Assembly (NCBI GenBank): GCA_050733695.1
Contig: JBOHTO010000032.1
Location: 1-45,486, forward strand
Length of the DNA: 45,486 bases
Reading direction: 5' to 3'
Source: JBOHTO01 sp050733695
Lineage (GTDB): Bacteria; Gemmatimonadota; Gemmatimonadetes; Gemmatimonadales; Gemmatimonadaceae
The translations under genes and the position numbers were made by a program. Under the pieces are notes generated by a model. The model ran no database searches. It was not told where the DNA came from and was given only the letters and a program-made list of their open reading frames with translations. The number at the start of each line of letters is the position of its first letter. Positions within the stretch are counted from its first letter, which is position 1. Shown one piece after another: positions 33,161-42,596 of the stretch.

Positions 33161-33186
33161 ATGGATTCCCGCACTCGCGGGAACAA
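33161..33186 (-). repeat. REP-like palindromic repeat, copy 7 (reverse orientation)
   Basis: TGGATTCCCGC then GCGGGAACAA around ACTC, between lptG and mlaE. It is the reverse complement of the other copies, so the family occurs in both orientations. Confidence 0.82.
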
Positions 33187-33197
33187 CGGAGCATGTC

Positions 33198-34286
33198 TCA
33201 GGTCTTCACCCGCAGCATGAGCACGGTGCCAATGATCGCGAATATGGCGCTCGGAATCCACGCCGCGAGATCAGGCGGAACAATGCCCTTCTCCCCAACG
33301 GCGCGCGTGAGCTGGATCAGCATGAGGAAGACGACAGTCGTCGCCAGGCTGATGCCGACACCGTACGCGGTCCCGCCACGCTCCGTACTGGTTGCGAGTG
33401 GCGCGCCGAAAAGGGCGATGATGATGCACGTGACCGGTATCGCGAGCTTGAGCATGCGGTCCACCCGCAGTTTGTTCACGTCACCACCCGATCGTTCCAT
33501 CGCCTCGATGAAGCGCCCCAGCTCCCCGTAGCCCATCTCCTCCGGTGCCTTCGAGTTCGCGGTCAGCTCTTCCGGCTGCTCGGTCATCTGCACCGCGCGC
33601 AGCGAATCGAAGGAGAGCGCGATGTCCGTCATTGAATCCGGCAGAATGTGTAGGTGTCCGCCGCGCAGCGTCCACCCGCGCTCGGCGTTCCACAGTCCCT
33701 CGCGGGCGGACAGCACGTAAGTGGGGTATTCGGGGCCGCTGCCCTTCCGTTCTATCTCCACCAGATTCATGACGCCCCGTTCGGCGTCGAGCGAGCCGAC
33801 CTTGTAGATGCGCCCACCCTGCGCGGAGTATGCGAAGTTGCTCCTGTCGGTGCCGCGGGTCATCGCGACCTCACCCAGCAACTGCTTGCGCCGGATGTTC
33901 GCCGCCGGCACCAGCTCGCCGAGCACGAGGCCGAACCCGGCCGCGAACACCGCACCCAGGAAGATCGGAGCGATGAAACGGTAGAACGACATCCCCGAGG
34001 CCTTGGCCGCCGCTATCTCCGAATGCCTCGTGAAGGTTCCGATCGAGAAGACCGTGGCGAAGAGCACCGCCGCGGGCAGAACCATGAACATGGAATCGGG
34101 AAGCCAGTACACGTAGCTCATGGCGATGTCGCCCGCGCTGATGCTGCGGGCGAGATACTTGTCCAGGTTGTCGGCCAGATCGATGATGATGATCATGATC
34201 GGGAAGCCGAGCGCGGTCGTCACGAAAATGCGCCAGAACTCCCCGAGAACGTATCGGTCCAGCGGGCGCAGGATGTGCCGTCTCAC
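33198..34286 (-). CDS. lptG: LPS export permease LptG (YjgP/YjgQ family)
   Basis: 362 residues, six spans in a 3 + periplasmic beta-jellyroll + 3 layout. The N-terminal LRPLDRYVLGEFWRIFV, MVLPAAVLFATVFSIGTFTRHSEIAAAKASGMSFYRFIAPI (the coupling-helix region contacting LptB), and LAIPVTCIIIALFGAPLATSTERGGTAYGVGISL are diagnostic. It exports lipopolysaccharide from the inner membrane with LptF and the LptB ATPase (not in window). GTG start overlapping the lptF stop (GTGA). The F versus G assignment follows gene order and could be swapped. Confidence 0.93.
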   Translation of the reverse strand: MRRHILRPLDRYVLGEFWRIFVTTALGFPIMIIIIDLADNLDKYLARSISAGDIAMSYVYWLPDSMFMVLPAAVLFATVFSIGTFTRHSEIAAAKASGMSFYRFIAPIFLGAVFAAGFGLVLGELVPAANIRRKQLLGEVAMTRGTDRSNFAYSAQGGRIYKVGSLDAERGVMNLVEIERKGSGPEYPTYVLSAREGLWNAERGWTLRGGHLHILPDSMTDIALSFDSLRAVQMTEQPEELTANSKAPEEMGYGELGRFIEAMERSGGDVNKLRVDRMLKLAIPVTCIIIALFGAPLATSTERGGTAYGVGISLATTVVFLMLIQLTRAVGEKGIVPPDLAAWIPSAIFAIIGTVLMLRVKT

Positions 34287-36019
34287 TGCGGCCCGCCTCC
34301 GCGGCTCGCGCGGCCGTCACGACGAACCCGCCGGTCGAGCGGAAGCCCCACCCGGCGCCCCTGCCGCGCGAACCAGGCGCGCGCGGAATCCGTGAGCTCG
34401 CTCATATCGCCGCCGCGTGCCGTGCTCGCCTCGCGCCCCATTCGCGCGAGCAGCAGGAGGCCGACGATGGTGAAGATGATGTTCGCCAGCCACATTGCGG
34501 CGAACGCGGGCAGAAGCCCCTCGTTGGCGAGCGCCTCGCCGGCGATGAGACCCACATAGTACAGAGCGAACACGGCTATGCTGACGCCGATCACGAGTCC
34601 GACACCACCGCGTGGGAAGCGTAGTGCGATCGGCGCGCCGAGGAGGACGAAGACGACGCACGCCGCGGCGAGGGCGAACTTCTTGTGAATCTCCACGTCG
34701 AATGCCGCGATCGACAGGCCGGTCTCCTCGATTCGCGTTCCGGTGGCGTAGATGATGCCGCTCAGCATCCCCGGCGACATCTCACGCATTCCCATGCCGA
34801 ATCCGGGATCGTTGGGGTCGTTGTCGAAATCGCTCGACAGGCCGCCGCCCGCGGAGGGCGGGAGCCGGTCCGGCAGTTGCGATTCCCGCAGGCCACCCGC
34901 AGACGGCGGCAGCCGGTCCATGAACCGTGGCGACCCGCGGTTGGCCGGCACCGCGGAGTCCTGCGGAACACCCGGCGTCTGCGCCGCGATCGCCTCTGGC
35001 ATGCCGACGGTGCCGGAGTCCATCGCCGCACCGAGCGCCGCCAGAAGCGCGCAGTATGCCCCGGCCAGTCCGCCGCCATCGCCCGCCTGCACACTGTCGG
35101 TAGTCGTGTTCTCGTGCGGATACTCCACCCGCTCCCCGGTCGTGGCCTGTCGGGCGGCCGCGCCGAGCAACGCTTCGAGCCGCGCGCGCGCGGCCGCCCG
35201 CTCGGCTTCGGCCAGCCCCACTTCGTGCTCCATCTCGCAGATCGACATCTCGCGATCGCTCTTGTAGCTCCTGCTCTCCGACCGCTCGAGCGTGTTGCCC
35301 ACGCCAGGCACCCGGATGCGATCGACGTCGAAGTACAGCCGTTGCAGGCTGCCGGGGTCGTTGCGCGGAAGCTCGATCATGTAGCCATCGTACAGCGTCA
35401 TCAGCAGGTCACGGTGATCCGGCGACATCGCCATCGTGCCGCTATCGGCATAGATCGTCCGCCGCGCGGTGGCGTTCGAGAAATCGTAGATCGTGACCTC
35501 GTGCATCGCGTTCGACGATTCGTCGATGCTGTTCGTGCGCAGGAAGAACTGTCGAGGGACGACTTCGTTGATGACCTGCTCCTGCAGCGCGAACGTCGGC
35601 TTCTTGCGCTGGATGTCGCTGAGCAGCACGCTCAACTGGTGATTCGCGCGCGGGAGGACCTGATCGTTGAACGCGACCATCCCGATCGCGATCAGCGTGG
35701 CGCCGGCGACAACCGGGATGAGGAGGCGCGTCAGACTCACGCCGCTCGCCCGGAGTGCCGTGACCTCGTTCTCGCCCGCGAGACGGCTGAAGGCGTACAG
35801 CACGGAGATCAGCACGGCCATCGGCAGTGTCATCGCCACCGTGAACGGGATCGACAGGAAGAAGAACTCGGCGATCACCGTCCACGGCAGGCCCTTGCCC
35901 ACGAGATTGCCAAACTGCTTCGCGACGTAGTTGAGCAGGAGCAGCGACGTGAGAGCCGAGAGCGCAAAAACCAGCGGCCCCACGTGCTCCTTGAGAACGT
36001 ACCTGCTGAGTATCTTCAC
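34283..36019 (-). CDS. lptF: LPS export permease LptF with an expanded periplasmic region
   Basis: 578 residues from a GTG, against about 350-380 usual for LptF/LptG. The first half is normal: KILSRYVLKEHVGPLVFAL, FTVAMTLPMAVLISVLYAFSRLAGENEVTALRASGVSLTRLLIPV (coupling helix), then the periplasmic beta-strand region. The last three spans follow EIHKKFALAAACVVFVLLGAPIALRFPRGG. Between about residues 285 and 425 there is an extra low-complexity segment rich in Ala/Gly/Pro, containing a coiled-coil-prone stretch just before it and the repeated phrase DRLPPSAGG (about 368-376 and 384-392). The frame is open upstream to 36349, but homology begins at the GTG, which precedes the divergent sprA region. 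Confidence 0.92.
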   Translation of the reverse strand: MKILSRYVLKEHVGPLVFALSALTSLLLLNYVAKQFGNLVGKGLPWTVIAEFFFLSIPFTVAMTLPMAVLISVLYAFSRLAGENEVTALRASGVSLTRLLIPVVAGATLIAIGMVAFNDQVLPRANHQLSVLLSDIQRKKPTFALQEQVINEVVPRQFFLRTNSIDESSNAMHEVTIYDFSNATARRTIYADSGTMAMSPDHRDLLMTLYDGYMIELPRNDPGSLQRLYFDVDRIRVPGVGNTLERSESRSYKSDREMSICEMEHEVGLAEAERAAARARLEALLGAAARQATTGERVEYPHENTTTDSVQAGDGGGLAGAYCALLAALGAAMDSGTVGMPEAIAAQTPGVPQDSAVPANRGSPRFMDRLPPSAGGLRESQLPDRLPPSAGGGLSSDFDNDPNDPGFGMGMREMSPGMLSGIIYATGTRIEETGLSIAAFDVEIHKKFALAAACVVFVLLGAPIALRFPRGGVGLVIGVSIAVFALYYVGLIAGEALANEGLLPAFAAMWLANIIFTIVGLLLLARMGREASTARGGDMSELTDSARAWFARQGRRVGLPLDRRVRRDGRASRGGGPQ

Positions 36020-36215
36020 GTGGTGAATCGCTCTCTCGTCCCGTGGAACTCGGCCTTCGCCACAGGGTTTCAGGGTATGGGCCGAACGGTATATTCCACC
36101 TGCAAGCCATGCTAGTTCAAGGTCAGCGTGGCGACTCGTGCTGTCCGGCGATACCCAACCCCGCCGTCTCGTTCCCGCCTGGCCTCCCCTGATTCTACCC
36201 TCGTCCAGGGGTTTG

Positions 36216-39200
36216 GTGCATCTCTCCAGATTTCTCGCCGGCTTTCTCCTCGCTTTTCCTGCGGTCGCCGGTGCGCAACAGCCGGCCGACAGTGCGCGCG
36301 CCGACTCGCTCGGCACCTGGCCCGCGGTCGACAGTCTGATGTCGCCCATGGGCGTTCGTTACCGGGCGTCGGTCGAGCCGCTCGAGCTCGACGTGCCGGC
36401 CGCGCTCGGCCCCTTCGGCCGTCTCGCCGCGGAGCGCTTTCCGGCGAGCGTGATCGCGGAACGCCACGCGGCCGCCTGGCGCCGAAGCGTGGAGACGCGC
36501 ATACAGACGCTCTGGGGACAGTCGACGGCAGACGCATTCGCATCGCTCATCCCCGTTGCGGACTCGCTCGCCCGCAGCACGGACGCGCTCCTCGCACCGG
36601 CACCAGCGGTCGATGATCGCGGCGCGGGAGCTCTTCCGCCGGGCGAGGCGGGGCCGCTCGGCGAGTACGCAGACCTCGGCCTTCGGCTGCAGACGCGCAT
36701 CGAGGCGAAGATGGAGAAGAACCGCAACGAGCGCTGCCTCGCCGCCCAGCGCTTCAATCCGGGTTTCGCCTGCGAGGGTGCCTTTCAGCCGCAGTTCGAT
36801 TTCCAGTTCAACGTGCTCACCGGCGGTGTCGTCGCGGATCGTATACACGTCAACGTCGATTACGACACGCAGCGCGAGTTCGATGCCTCGAACAATATAT
36901 CCATCTACTACCAGGGTCGTCCGGACGAGATCCTCCACCGCGTCGAGATCGGCAACGTGTCGTTTGCGCTGCCGCCATCGCGCTTCATCACGAGCGGCGT
37001 TCCGAGCGGGAACTACGGACTCCAGGCCATCGGCCAGCTCGGACCGATGCGATTCCGAACGATAGTCGCCAGGCAGAAAGGGAACGTCGTGCGCGACCGC
37101 GTGTTCACGATCGGCGATCGCACGCTGCAGACAGTGGAGCGGGAGATCGAGGACTATCAGATCGAGCCGCGCCGTTTCTTCTTCACGGTCGACCCTCACC
37201 TCTTCGCCGGCTACCCGGACATCGACATACTCGATGGCGCGCGCATGGCAGAGCTGGCGCGCGCGCTGGCCGATACCCTGCGCCCGACCAGGGTGTATCT
37301 GTACCGGCTCCAGTTCGGAAGCCAGCCGCAGAACCCCAACGGCCCGCAGTTCATTGTGCGCGGTGGCAATCTTCCCGTTCAGCGGGGACAGATATACGAC
37401 CTGCTGCGCGAGGGCGTGGATTACTACATCGATCCGTCACTGCTCTGGGTCACGCTCGTGCGACCACTCAACGTGAACACCGAACGACTCGTCGTTGCGT
37501 ACCGCGTACGAATCGGCGGTCGCGACACCGTGTACGTGCCGACGGGCGGAACGCCGGACATCGAGTTCACCGAGGAGCCGCAGTACGCGAACCTCGTCTG
37601 GGACCCGTCGCTGGAGGCGAGCGATCCCACGTTCGATCGCGAGATCCGCTCGGTGTACCGGCTGGGTGGCGAGGATGTTCGGCGCGAATCGGTGGGGCTG
37701 CGGATAGTCGTCGGATCGGGCGCAGGCCAGGAGAAACCGGCCGCGGGCTCGGCCGACAGCTATCTCGAAATGTTCGGTATGGCGCAGCCCACGAACGAGT
37801 CGACATTCGACGCCGAGAACCGGCTCTGGCCGCGTCCCGGCGATCCGAACTTCAGCGGCGCGACCGGAGGCGCTGGCAGCGACGCCCGGATCATCCGCGA
37901 CTATTTCGTCGTCTTCCCATCGCTCGAGCCGTTCAGCCAGCAGGGACTGGTGCAGCCGGGCAATCCGGCCAACGATTCGATCTACACGACCCCGAGCGAG
38001 TACCTGTACTCCAGCCGTCGCCCGGAGAGCGTGTACCGGTTGCGTGCACGGTATCAGGCCGCCGGCGGCGGCGACGCGGGATCACTCATGCTGGGGTCAG
38101 TGCAACTCCGGCCCAACTCGGAACGCATCACGATCGACGGCGTTACGCTCACGCGCGGTTCGGACTACACCGTGGACTACGAACTGGGGCGCGTGACCTT
38201 CGCCCGCGGCGACACGCTCTTTGCGACGCCGCGCCAGGTGTCGGTGGAATACGAGGAGAACCCGCTGTTCGCCGCGGCGCCGACGTCCATCTTCGGCCTC
38301 GCCACGGAGTTCCCGCTCGACAATGGTCGCTTGGGCTTCACGGTGATCTCGCAGTCGCAGACGACGGCGTTCACGCGCCCGACGCTCGGCTTTGAACCCG
38401 CGTCGTCCCTCCTGGCCGGCGTGAATGGTTCGCTTCTGTTCAACGCCCACGCGCTCACGTCGGCGCTGGATGCGCTGCCGCTGCTCGAGATGTCGGCGCC
38501 GTCGTCCATCCGCGTGCAGGGCGAGTTCGCCACCAGCCGGCCGCGTCCCAACTCCGAAGGGCAGGCGTTCATCGAATCGTTCGAGGGGTCGGGCGGTGTC
38601 ACGCTTCGGCTGAATGATTTCGAGTGGTACTACTCCAGTCGACCCGTGCCCGGCGACTCGCTGCCGGCAGCGCGCATCGATACGGCCTTCGCCGCTACGC
38701 TCGCCTGGCAGAACAACGTGCTGATCAACGGCGTGCGCCGCGTATTCACTCTCCAGGAGATCGATCCGCAGACGCGCTTCGCCGGTCAGGGGCTCAGCAC
38801 GCCGGAGCAGCTTCTCTGGATGACGCTGTACCCGCTCTCGATCGGCGGTCTGTTGGACCCGCTCACGGGCGAGTACGACTGGCTCACCGGCAAGACCAAC
38901 GAAGCGCGGCGATGGCGCTCCATGCGCAGCGCGCTCGGTGCCGGTGGAATCGATGTATCGGGGGTGGAGCAGCTCGAGTTCTGGGCCATGGTGGACACGG
39001 CCGCAACGGCGCGCGATGCGAATCCGGTGCTCGTGCTCGATTTCGGAAAGGTGTCGGAGAACTCGCTCGTCTTCGCACCCGAGACACTGTACGTGAGCAC
39101 GCCGCCAACCGACTCGCTCTTCCGCGGCCGCCAGGTGCAGGGCTTCGATTCGCTGAATACCGAGCGCGATCCGTTCTCGCGCGCCTTCAACGCGGGCGTG

Positions 39201-42200
39201 GACGACACCGGACTTCCGGGCGATGTCGTGGATACGCTCTTCATCGTGCGCGACGGCGGAGCTACCGAGACAGCGACGGAGGTGCGCATCTGCGGCGGGC
39301 TGCCCACAGCGATTCTCGAGCTGGGCGATGCGCGTGCGAACTGCACGGTTCAGAACGGCCGCCTGGATGAGGAGGACCTCGACCTCGACAACGTTCTGAA
39401 TCTCACCGGCGCGCAGCAAGCAGCCGGTGAGGATCTCCTTCGCTACATCGTCGACATGTCCGACCGCTCGCTCTACAACCGCGTGACCACATGCTACACC
39501 AACGGCCGCGCAGATCCCCTGGGAACGCAGTGCTGGGTGCAATTCCGGCTCCCGTTTTCCGCTCCCACCGAACGCATCAATTCGCCCGACGTCCGCCGCA
39601 TCGAATCCCTGCGGATAACAATGCTCGCAGGCGATGGAACGCCGGTCGACGAGTTTCTCAGTGTGCCGATCGCGCGTTTCCGCCTCGTGGGCGCGCCCTG
39701 GCTCAAGCGATCGGACGAGCCTCTGCCCGGTATCGCGGGTGACCGTCCCACGGGGGGCGCTGGCACGGTGATCGCGGGCCTCATCGGCACCGCCGATTCC
39801 AGCGCGCGACTCGTGTACCAGCCGCCGCCCGGGGTATTCAACCAGAGCGAGACGAAGAACGGCGAGTTCCTCACGGGCCGCGCGGAGATCAACGAACGTT
39901 CGCTCCGGCTGCTCGGCACCGAGGTGGGTCTTTTCGAACGCGCAGAGGCCTTCTACCGTTTCCCGGAAGGTGAGAAGAACTTCATGGGCTACGGGGAGCT
40001 CCGACTCTGGGCGCGCGGACGCAATCGCGGCTGGGGCGAGAACGGCGAGCTCCGCTTCTACGTCAAGCTCGGGCGTGATCCGGACAACTTCTATCTCTAT
40101 CGCACGCCCGTTCGGAGCGGCGAGACCCAGCTCGCATGGACAGACGTGCGCGTCGACTTCGAACGGCTCTTCGAACTGCGCACCCGGGTGCAGAACGCAT
40201 TCCTGCAGCAGAGTCCGGACACGATCCAGTGCAGCGATCCAGTCGATCTCGCGCTGATCGCTGCATCGCCCGTTCCGCCCGAGGCACGCACTCGCTACGC
40301 GGCCTGCGAGGATGGCTACGTGGTCTACACGACGAGTCCCGATCTCAATCCTCCCAATCTGGCCGCGGTGCACGAGATGGCGGTGGGCATTGTGCGTGTC
40401 GCCGAGGATGCGTCGGCGCCAGGCGCGATCCTCTCTGGCGATACGCTCGAAGTCTGGGTCAACGAGATCAGGCTCACGGACGTGCTGGACACGCCGGGCT
40501 ACGCCGGACAGCTCGGACTCGCCGTGCGCGCGGGCGACGTCGCCGACATACGCGTCAACATCACGCGCAAGGATCCTCACTTCCGTCAGCTCGACGAGCA
40601 GCCGAGCTTCATCACGGACAACTCGTTCGACCTTGCGTCGTCCGTACGGCTGGATAGGTTCCTCCCGGCTTCATTCGGCCTCTCGCTGCCGCTGACGGTC
40701 AGCCATAGTTCCAGCGGGACCGATCCGCTGTTCCTCTCGGGGTCGGACGTGCGTGGCGGATCGATAGATGATCTCAGGACGCCGAGTGCTTCGGCGACGT
40801 CGTACGCGCTGGCGGTTCGCCGCGTGACGCCGGTCGAGCACCGCATACTCGGGCCCATCGTCAACAATCTCTCGCTGCGCTCCACGTACTCCACTGCGGG
40901 TACGCGCAGCGAGTTCTCCGACGGCGAGGCGCGGAGCTGGACCCTGGGGATGGAGTACGATCTCGCCGCGCGGGAGCGAACGGTGGGACTGCCATCGTGG
41001 CTGCAGGGCGCACTCGGTGCGCTCCCGGACTGGCTCGCGCAGACGGAAGCCGTTCGCTCGCTGCGTACGGCCGACTTTCGCTGGAATCCGAGTCGCGTTC
41101 TCCTTTCCAGCGCGCTCGCGCGGAGCAGCGACCGGAGGCGTACGTTCGGCAAGGCGGCGATCGGCGCGCCCGATGACCCCGGGCGCGTGGTGGAGGGATT
41201 GTCGCACGTATGGCGCAACACGGGCGTCATCGAGCTGCGCCCGCTCGACGGCCTCTCGCTGCGAGGCGATGTCACCTCTCTTCGCGATCTTCGCAACTAC
41301 GGAGACGCGAGCCCCACGGCGATAGTCGCGCGCGCGGAGCGCGAGCGACTATTCGGCGTGGACCTCGGCCTCGAACGCGAGCGCAACATTTCCACGCTCA
41401 TCTCGGCGACTCCCGTGATAGCAACGTGGATCAGGCCGTCCATCAGCTTCGGTACAGGCTTCACGCTCACGCGCGATCCGAACGCACGTACACCACTCAC
41501 GCTGGCGGACTCGCTGGATGGAACACCCGATGGGTCACTTCGTCTCCCGCGCCGGCTCACGAGCCGGCAGACATTCTCCGCTGGTGCCGTCTTCGACCTG
41601 GGTGGCGCGATCTCGCGCTTCGCCGATGATTCGTCGATGCTGCGCCGCATCACGTCGGTGATCCAGCCCGTGGATGTCAGCTACACGCGCAGTCTCATCT
41701 CCGCGTTCGATGGAACGCCGCTCGATCCGCCGCTCGGCTATCAGCTCGGGCTCGGGGGAGTCGATGACTTTCGCTCGGTGAGTGGTCGACTCGCCACGAG
41801 CGCGGGTGTGACGCGCAACCTGGGTGCGAGCCACGCGCTCTCGCTCCCGTTCGGCACATCGCTGCTGAGCAGGTTCAACCGGGTGAAGTCGACAAACTGG
41901 ACGCGTCGTCCGGGCGACGCGCAGGCGCCGGTCCACAACTCATCGGTGACCTTTCCGGACATCAGCTTCCGCTGGAGCTTCCGTCCCACCGCGCTGGGGG
42001 GCATTATCAGCAGTGTCGGCAGCCAGGTGGGAGTGCGTCATACGCAGGCGTCCACGCTGATCGAACCGATCGCGCAGGGCGGCGGCAGCAGCGGTGGCGG
42101 TGGGAGTGGGCGTGGGGGTGTGGCGGAGAGGAGCAGCTCCGACATCCAGCAGTATCCCATCAACGGGTCGATCACGTGGGCGCTTGCGGGCGGGTTCTCG

Positions 42201-42596
42201 ACATCGGGCGGCTACAGTCTCACGTTGCGCGAGGACGTGCGCCCGGGGAGCCGGACGACGGCGTCGACCCGCGACGTGAGCGTCGATGTCGCGAAGCAGT
42301 TCCGGCCGCCGGCAGGGTGGAATCTCGAAAGCGACATACGGGTGAGGATGGGCTATCAGCAGAGCCACAGCGAGAGCCACGCATTCAGCCTGTCCACGGC
42401 GGAAGAGAGCCGGCTCACGGACAATGGTCGCCGCTCGTTCAACATCAATGCGGACACGAACTTCGATGAGAATCTCTCGTTCAGCCTCCAGGGCGCGCGC
42501 ATCGTGACGTTCGACAGGAACTACGACCGACGCTTCACGCAGACCGTCATCACCGCCGTGCTGCAGCTCGACTTCTTCGCCGGGGAGCTTCGGTGA
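36216..42596 (+). CDS. sprA: SprA-family giant outer-membrane protein (type IX secretion translocon-like)
   Basis: About 2126 residues. In Bacteroidota, SprA (Sov) is the 36-strand barrel through which type IX secretion cargo crosses the outer membrane. From the GTG at 36216 the N-terminus is a signal peptide (FLAGFLLAFPAVAGA) with predicted cleavage before Gln21; an AGGGG element precedes it. Family blocks include FDFQFNVLTGGVVADRIHV (about 193), ISIYYQGRPDEILHRVEIGNVSF (about 230-250, matching the G(K)xDEI...xEAGNVS motif), ATEFPLDNGRLGF, and many strand-like repeats. It ends ITAVLQLDFFAGELR. A Gly/Ser-rich loop lies near 1954-1970. The frame is open to 36138. A divergent 196-nt region separates it from lptF. 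Confidence 0.85.
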   Translation: MHLSRFLAGFLLAFPAVAGAQQPADSARADSLGTWPAVDSLMSPMGVRYRASVEPLELDVPAALGPFGRLAAERFPASVIAERHAAAWRRSVETRIQTLWGQSTADAFASLIPVADSLARSTDALLAPAPAVDDRGAGALPPGEAGPLGEYADLGLRLQTRIEAKMEKNRNERCLAAQRFNPGFACEGAFQPQFDFQFNVLTGGVVADRIHVNVDYDTQREFDASNNISIYYQGRPDEILHRVEIGNVSFALPPSRFITSGVPSGNYGLQAIGQLGPMRFRTIVARQKGNVVRDRVFTIGDRTLQTVEREIEDYQIEPRRFFFTVDPHLFAGYPDIDILDGARMAELARALADTLRPTRVYLYRLQFGSQPQNPNGPQFIVRGGNLPVQRGQIYDLLREGVDYYIDPSLLWVTLVRPLNVNTERLVVAYRVRIGGRDTVYVPTGGTPDIEFTEEPQYANLVWDPSLEASDPTFDREIRSVYRLGGEDVRRESVGLRIVVGSGAGQEKPAAGSADSYLEMFGMAQPTNESTFDAENRLWPRPGDPNFSGATGGAGSDARIIRDYFVVFPSLEPFSQQGLVQPGNPANDSIYTTPSEYLYSSRRPESVYRLRARYQAAGGGDAGSLMLGSVQLRPNSERITIDGVTLTRGSDYTVDYELGRVTFARGDTLFATPRQVSVEYEENPLFAAAPTSIFGLATEFPLDNGRLGFTVISQSQTTAFTRPTLGFEPASSLLAGVNGSLLFNAHALTSALDALPLLEMSAPSSIRVQGEFATSRPRPNSEGQAFIESFEGSGGVTLRLNDFEWYYSSRPVPGDSLPAARIDTAFAATLAWQNNVLINGVRRVFTLQEIDPQTRFAGQGLSTPEQLLWMTLYPLSIGGLLDPLTGEYDWLTGKTNEARRWRSMRSALGAGGIDVSGVEQLEFWAMVDTAATARDANPVLVLDFGKVSENSLVFAPETLYVSTPPTDSLFRGRQVQGFDSLNTERDPFSRAFNAGVDDTGLPGDVVDTLFIVRDGGATETATEVRICGGLPTAILELGDARANCTVQNGRLDEEDLDLDNVLNLTGAQQAAGEDLLRYIVDMSDRSLYNRVTTCYTNGRADPLGTQCWVQFRLPFSAPTERINSPDVRRIESLRITMLAGDGTPVDEFLSVPIARFRLVGAPWLKRSDEPLPGIAGDRPTGGAGTVIAGLIGTADSSARLVYQPPPGVFNQSETKNGEFLTGRAEINERSLRLLGTEVGLFERAEAFYRFPEGEKNFMGYGELRLWARGRNRGWGENGELRFYVKLGRDPDNFYLYRTPVRSGETQLAWTDVRVDFERLFELRTRVQNAFLQQSPDTIQCSDPVDLALIAASPVPPEARTRYAACEDGYVVYTTSPDLNPPNLAAVHEMAVGIVRVAEDASAPGAILSGDTLEVWVNEIRLTDVLDTPGYAGQLGLAVRAGDVADIRVNITRKDPHFRQLDEQPSFITDNSFDLASSVRLDRFLPASFGLSLPLTVSHSSSGTDPLFLSGSDVRGGSIDDLRTPSASATSYALAVRRVTPVEHRILGPIVNNLSLRSTYSTAGTRSEFSDGEARSWTLGMEYDLAARERTVGLPSWLQGALGALPDWLAQTEAVRSLRTADFRWNPSRVLLSSALARSSDRRRTFGKAAIGAPDDPGRVVEGLSHVWRNTGVIELRPLDGLSLRGDVTSLRDLRNYGDASPTAIVARAERERLFGVDLGLERERNISTLISATPVIATWIRPSISFGTGFTLTRDPNARTPLTLADSLDGTPDGSLRLPRRLTSRQTFSAGAVFDLGGAISRFADDSSMLRRITSVIQPVDVSYTRSLISAFDGTPLDPPLGYQLGLGGVDDFRSVSGRLATSAGVTRNLGASHALSLPFGTSLLSRFNRVKSTNWTRRPGDAQAPVHNSSVTFPDISFRWSFRPTALGGIISSVGSQVGVRHTQASTLIEPIAQGGGSSGGGGSGRGGVAERSSSDIQQYPINGSITWALAGGFSTSGGYSLTLREDVRPGSRTTASTRDVSVDVAKQFRPPAGWNLESDIRVRMGYQQSHSESHAFSLSTAEESRLTDNGRRSFNINADTNFDENLSFSLQGARIVTFDRNYDRRFTQTVITAVLQLDFFAGELR

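Noticed and set aside
38097..40580. 827-codon open frame on the minus strand inside sprA
   Set aside because: It mirrors the codon pattern of sprA in GC-rich DNA. The protein is Arg/His/Glu-rich with no domain, signal or ribosome-binding site, and sprA is clearly the real gene.
42097..42122. G-quadruplex in the sprA Gly/Ser loop
   Set aside because: Only three clear G-tracts with a weak fourth; less convincing than the GGGGGC repeats.
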